Below are positions 8,618 through 9,834 of a stretch of DNA of 9,834 bases, piece by piece. Position 1 is the first letter of the stretch, and the number at the start of each line of letters is the position of its first letter. The stretch spans positions 7,057 through 16,890 of the forward strand of contig PATI01000047.1 in NCBI GenBank assembly GCA_002712335.1, read 5' to 3'. The notes under the pieces were generated by a model. It was not told the DNA's origin and searched no databases. It saw only the letters and a list, made by a program, of their open reading frames with translations. The position numbers were made by a program, and so were the translations under genes. This DNA comes from Rhodospirillaceae bacterium. GTDB lineage: Bacteria > Pseudomonadota > Alphaproteobacteria > MPNO01 > UBA2964.

Positions 8618-9454
8618 ATGTTTATTCAGACGGCAGAGACAGAAAAACCCAATGTACTAAAATTTCTACCTGGACGAGAAGTAAACGAAGGGGAAAAGAT
8701 TGTTTTTGAAAGTGCTGAAAACATTGCCCCTTCTTCTCTAGCTGCACGAATCTTGCATGTACCAGAAGTTTTGAAAATTGAATTGGATACAGAGCATATT
8801 TTAGTCACTAAATCTGAAAATATTGATTGGGTACAATTAAAGCCTCCGATTTTAGGCGCCATTATGGATTATTTCGTGTCCGGTGATTCTGTAACTTCAA
8901 ATGTTGATGAGAAGGTATCGAAGGACATTGAAGAACTTAAACTTGATAACAGTGACCCTATAGTAGCCGAGTTAAGTGAACTGATCGAAACACGAATAAA
9001 ACCAGCGGCAACCCAGAACGGAGGAGATATTAAACTAAGAGGATATATTGACGGAGTTGTTTTTTTAGAATTTGTCGGTAGTGCCTTCCAACTTCAAAAC
9101 GGCGTTGAGAATATGTTACGTCATTATATTCCCGAAGTTCAGCGCGTTGCAGATTACAGAGATGCTATTCCCAAAGTAGGCCTGAATACAGAAGAAGCTA
9201 TTGCAATTCAGGAAGTTCTAGAAACCCGTGTTAATCCCTCTGTTGCAGGGCATGGTGGTCATATTTCGTTAATCGACGTAGATGGTTCACGCGCATATAT
9301 CAGGATGGAGGGAGGGTGCCAGGGGTGCGGAATGGCAAATGTCACCCTTAAAGAGGGCGTCGCTGTTGAAATACAAAAGGTTGTACCTTCCATAAAGGAG
9401 GTACTCGATGTAACAGACCATGCAGGAGGAACTAACCCCTATTTTCAGGGTTAG
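8618..9454 (+). CDS. Nfu/NifU-type iron-sulfur carrier with two NifU domains, the first degenerate
   Basis: Counting from the ATG at 8618, the protein has 278 residues; usual Nfu proteins of this kind are about 185-200. Nfu proteins hold a 4Fe-4S cluster and hand it to apoproteins in the cytosol. Residues 1 to about 88 are an Nfu_N domain (MFIQTAET, KFLPGR, LKPPILGAIMDYF). Residues 113-177 are a NifU domain by sequence (IKPAATQNGGDIKLRG, GVENMLRHYIPEV), but the usual segment with CxxC is missing. GSAFQLQNG (154-162) replaces what is normally a longer Cys-bearing loop, apparently an in-frame loss of seven residues. Residues 190-275 are a second NifU domain with GGCQGC (C234, C237) and VTDHAGGTNPYF at the end. 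A GTG at 8609 would add three residues, but homologues begin MFIQT. The gene follows mlaA and may share its transcript. Family call very safe; cluster chemistry inferred. Confidence 0.92.
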   Translation: MFIQTAETEKPNVLKFLPGREVNEGEKIVFESAENIAPSSLAARILHVPEVLKIELDTEHILVTKSENIDWVQLKPPILGAIMDYFVSGDSVTSNVDEKVSKDIEELKLDNSDPIVAELSELIETRIKPAATQNGGDIKLRGYIDGVVFLEFVGSAFQLQNGVENMLRHYIPEVQRVADYRDAIPKVGLNTEEAIAIQEVLETRVNPSVAGHGGHISLIDVDGSRAYIRMEGGCQGCGMANVTLKEGVAVEIQKVVPSIKEVLDVTDHAGGTNPYFQG

Positions 9455-9537
9455 TTACGGTTAACGTATAAAGTACTGCCTTAGGGTTCATCTAAGTATC
9501 TGAAAACATTAATATGATTAAAATATATTTTAGTAGT

Positions 9538-9562
9538 TAGGTTTCTACATCTATGGAACCTA
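9538..9562 (+). terminator. small hairpin downstream of nfu, possible weak terminator
   Basis: TAGGTTTC (9538-9545) and GGAACCTA (9555-9562) can pair as an 8-bp stem with one G-U pair around a 9-nt loop. There is no immediate T-run after the stem; the following bases are TTCACTGATG. It lies 84 bp past the nfu stop. Canonical intrinsic-terminator features are therefore incomplete. Confidence 0.3.
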
Positions 9563-9570
9563 TTCACTGA

Positions 9571-9591
9571 TGATACTTTAATGATACTTTT
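9571..9591. repeat. 11-bp-period tandem repeat (two copies)
   Basis: TGATACTTTAA (9571-9581) is followed directly by TGATACTTTT (9582-9591). The period of about one helical turn would suit a pair of protein-binding half sites, but two short AT-rich copies can arise by chance or slippage. Confidence 0.45.
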
Positions 9592-9834
9592 CTAAGGTAT
9601 TTTAAGGGACTCCTACGCAAATCAAAGCCTTTGTGGTCAGAAATACATGATGGGGTAGGGCAGAAATTCAGGGCCTTCCATACATATATAAAATACCACT
9701 GCCAGATAATTAGAAAAATAATACGGCTATATCGTCATTTTATTTAAAAAGGCCTTTGTGCTTTATTTGGCTTAGGCTGAAAACAATGCACAGCGTCCCT
9801 AGTTCCCTGACATTCATAAAGGTTCTTTTTGTAT

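Larger units (their letters stand above)
9455..9834. other. 380-bp region without a convincing gene
   Basis: I checked both strands. Every reading frame is short or broken, and I see no tRNA-like arms or rRNA. The region is AT-rich, with a small hairpin (9538-9562), an 11-bp tandem repeat (9571-9591) and a 10-bp palindrome, AAAGGCCTTT (9748-9757). It is probably the 3' flank of nfu plus the upstream region of a gene beyond the right edge. Confidence 0.6.

Noticed and set aside
9627..9760. Direct repeat GCCTTTGTG at 9627-9635 and 9752-9760
   Set aside because: Nine bases twice within 130 bp of AT-rich DNA is weak, and the flanks do not extend the match.
9786..9834. ATG with an open frame to the right edge (starts MHSVPSSLTF)
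   Set aside because: Only 16 codons are visible, there is no ribosome-binding site, and no recognisable motif. It may be a real start, but it cannot be supported.

Overview
The window looks like chromosomal DNA of a Gram-negative, probably alphaproteobacterial species with a moderately AT-rich genome (roughly 40% G+C by eye, not computed). Three things suggest this. There is a MlaA-type outer-membrane lipid-transport protein, a presqualene diphosphate synthase of the hopanoid/squalene pathway (HpnD), and a NifU-like protein whose N-terminal Nfu_N domain has the form common in alphaproteobacteria and mitochondria. I see no insertion sequence, phage gene, CRISPR array, tRNA or rRNA. The taxonomic placement is inference.

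Layout, left to right. 1-830 (minus, runs off the left edge): N-terminal part of an AMP-forming acyl-CoA ligase. 972-1403 (plus): small NTF2/SnoaL-fold protein, divergent from the ligase. 1400-5008 (minus): large single-chain 5-oxoprolinase/hydantoinase (HyuA and HyuB halves fused), whose stop codon overlaps that of the SnoaL-like gene. 5185-6051 (plus): hpnD. 6038-7564 (minus): amidohydrolase of the ATZ/TRZ-deaminase type, overlapping hpnD by 14 bp at the 3' ends. 7719-8537 (plus): mlaA. 8618-9454 (plus): a three-domain Nfu/NifU protein. 9455-9834: 380 bp with no convincing gene, containing a small hairpin and a short tandem repeat.

Strand changes after almost every gene (- + - + - + +), so the window is not one operon. 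It has three divergent promoter regions (831-971, 5009-5184, 7565-7718) and two tail-to-tail junctions where the coding sequences touch. Only mlaA and nfu point the same way without interruption, 80 bp apart. Functionally there are two loose themes. One is small-molecule catabolism: acyl-CoA ligase, 5-oxoprolinase/hydantoinase and amidohydrolase. The other is envelope and cofactor housekeeping: HpnD, MlaA and Nfu. No shared pathway can be demonstrated from the sequence.

The most unusual item is the Nfu protein. It has Nfu_N, then a NifU domain that has lost its CxxC cluster ligands through an apparent 7-residue deletion, then a second NifU domain with an intact CxxC. I found no clear evidence of a wholly new multi-gene system.
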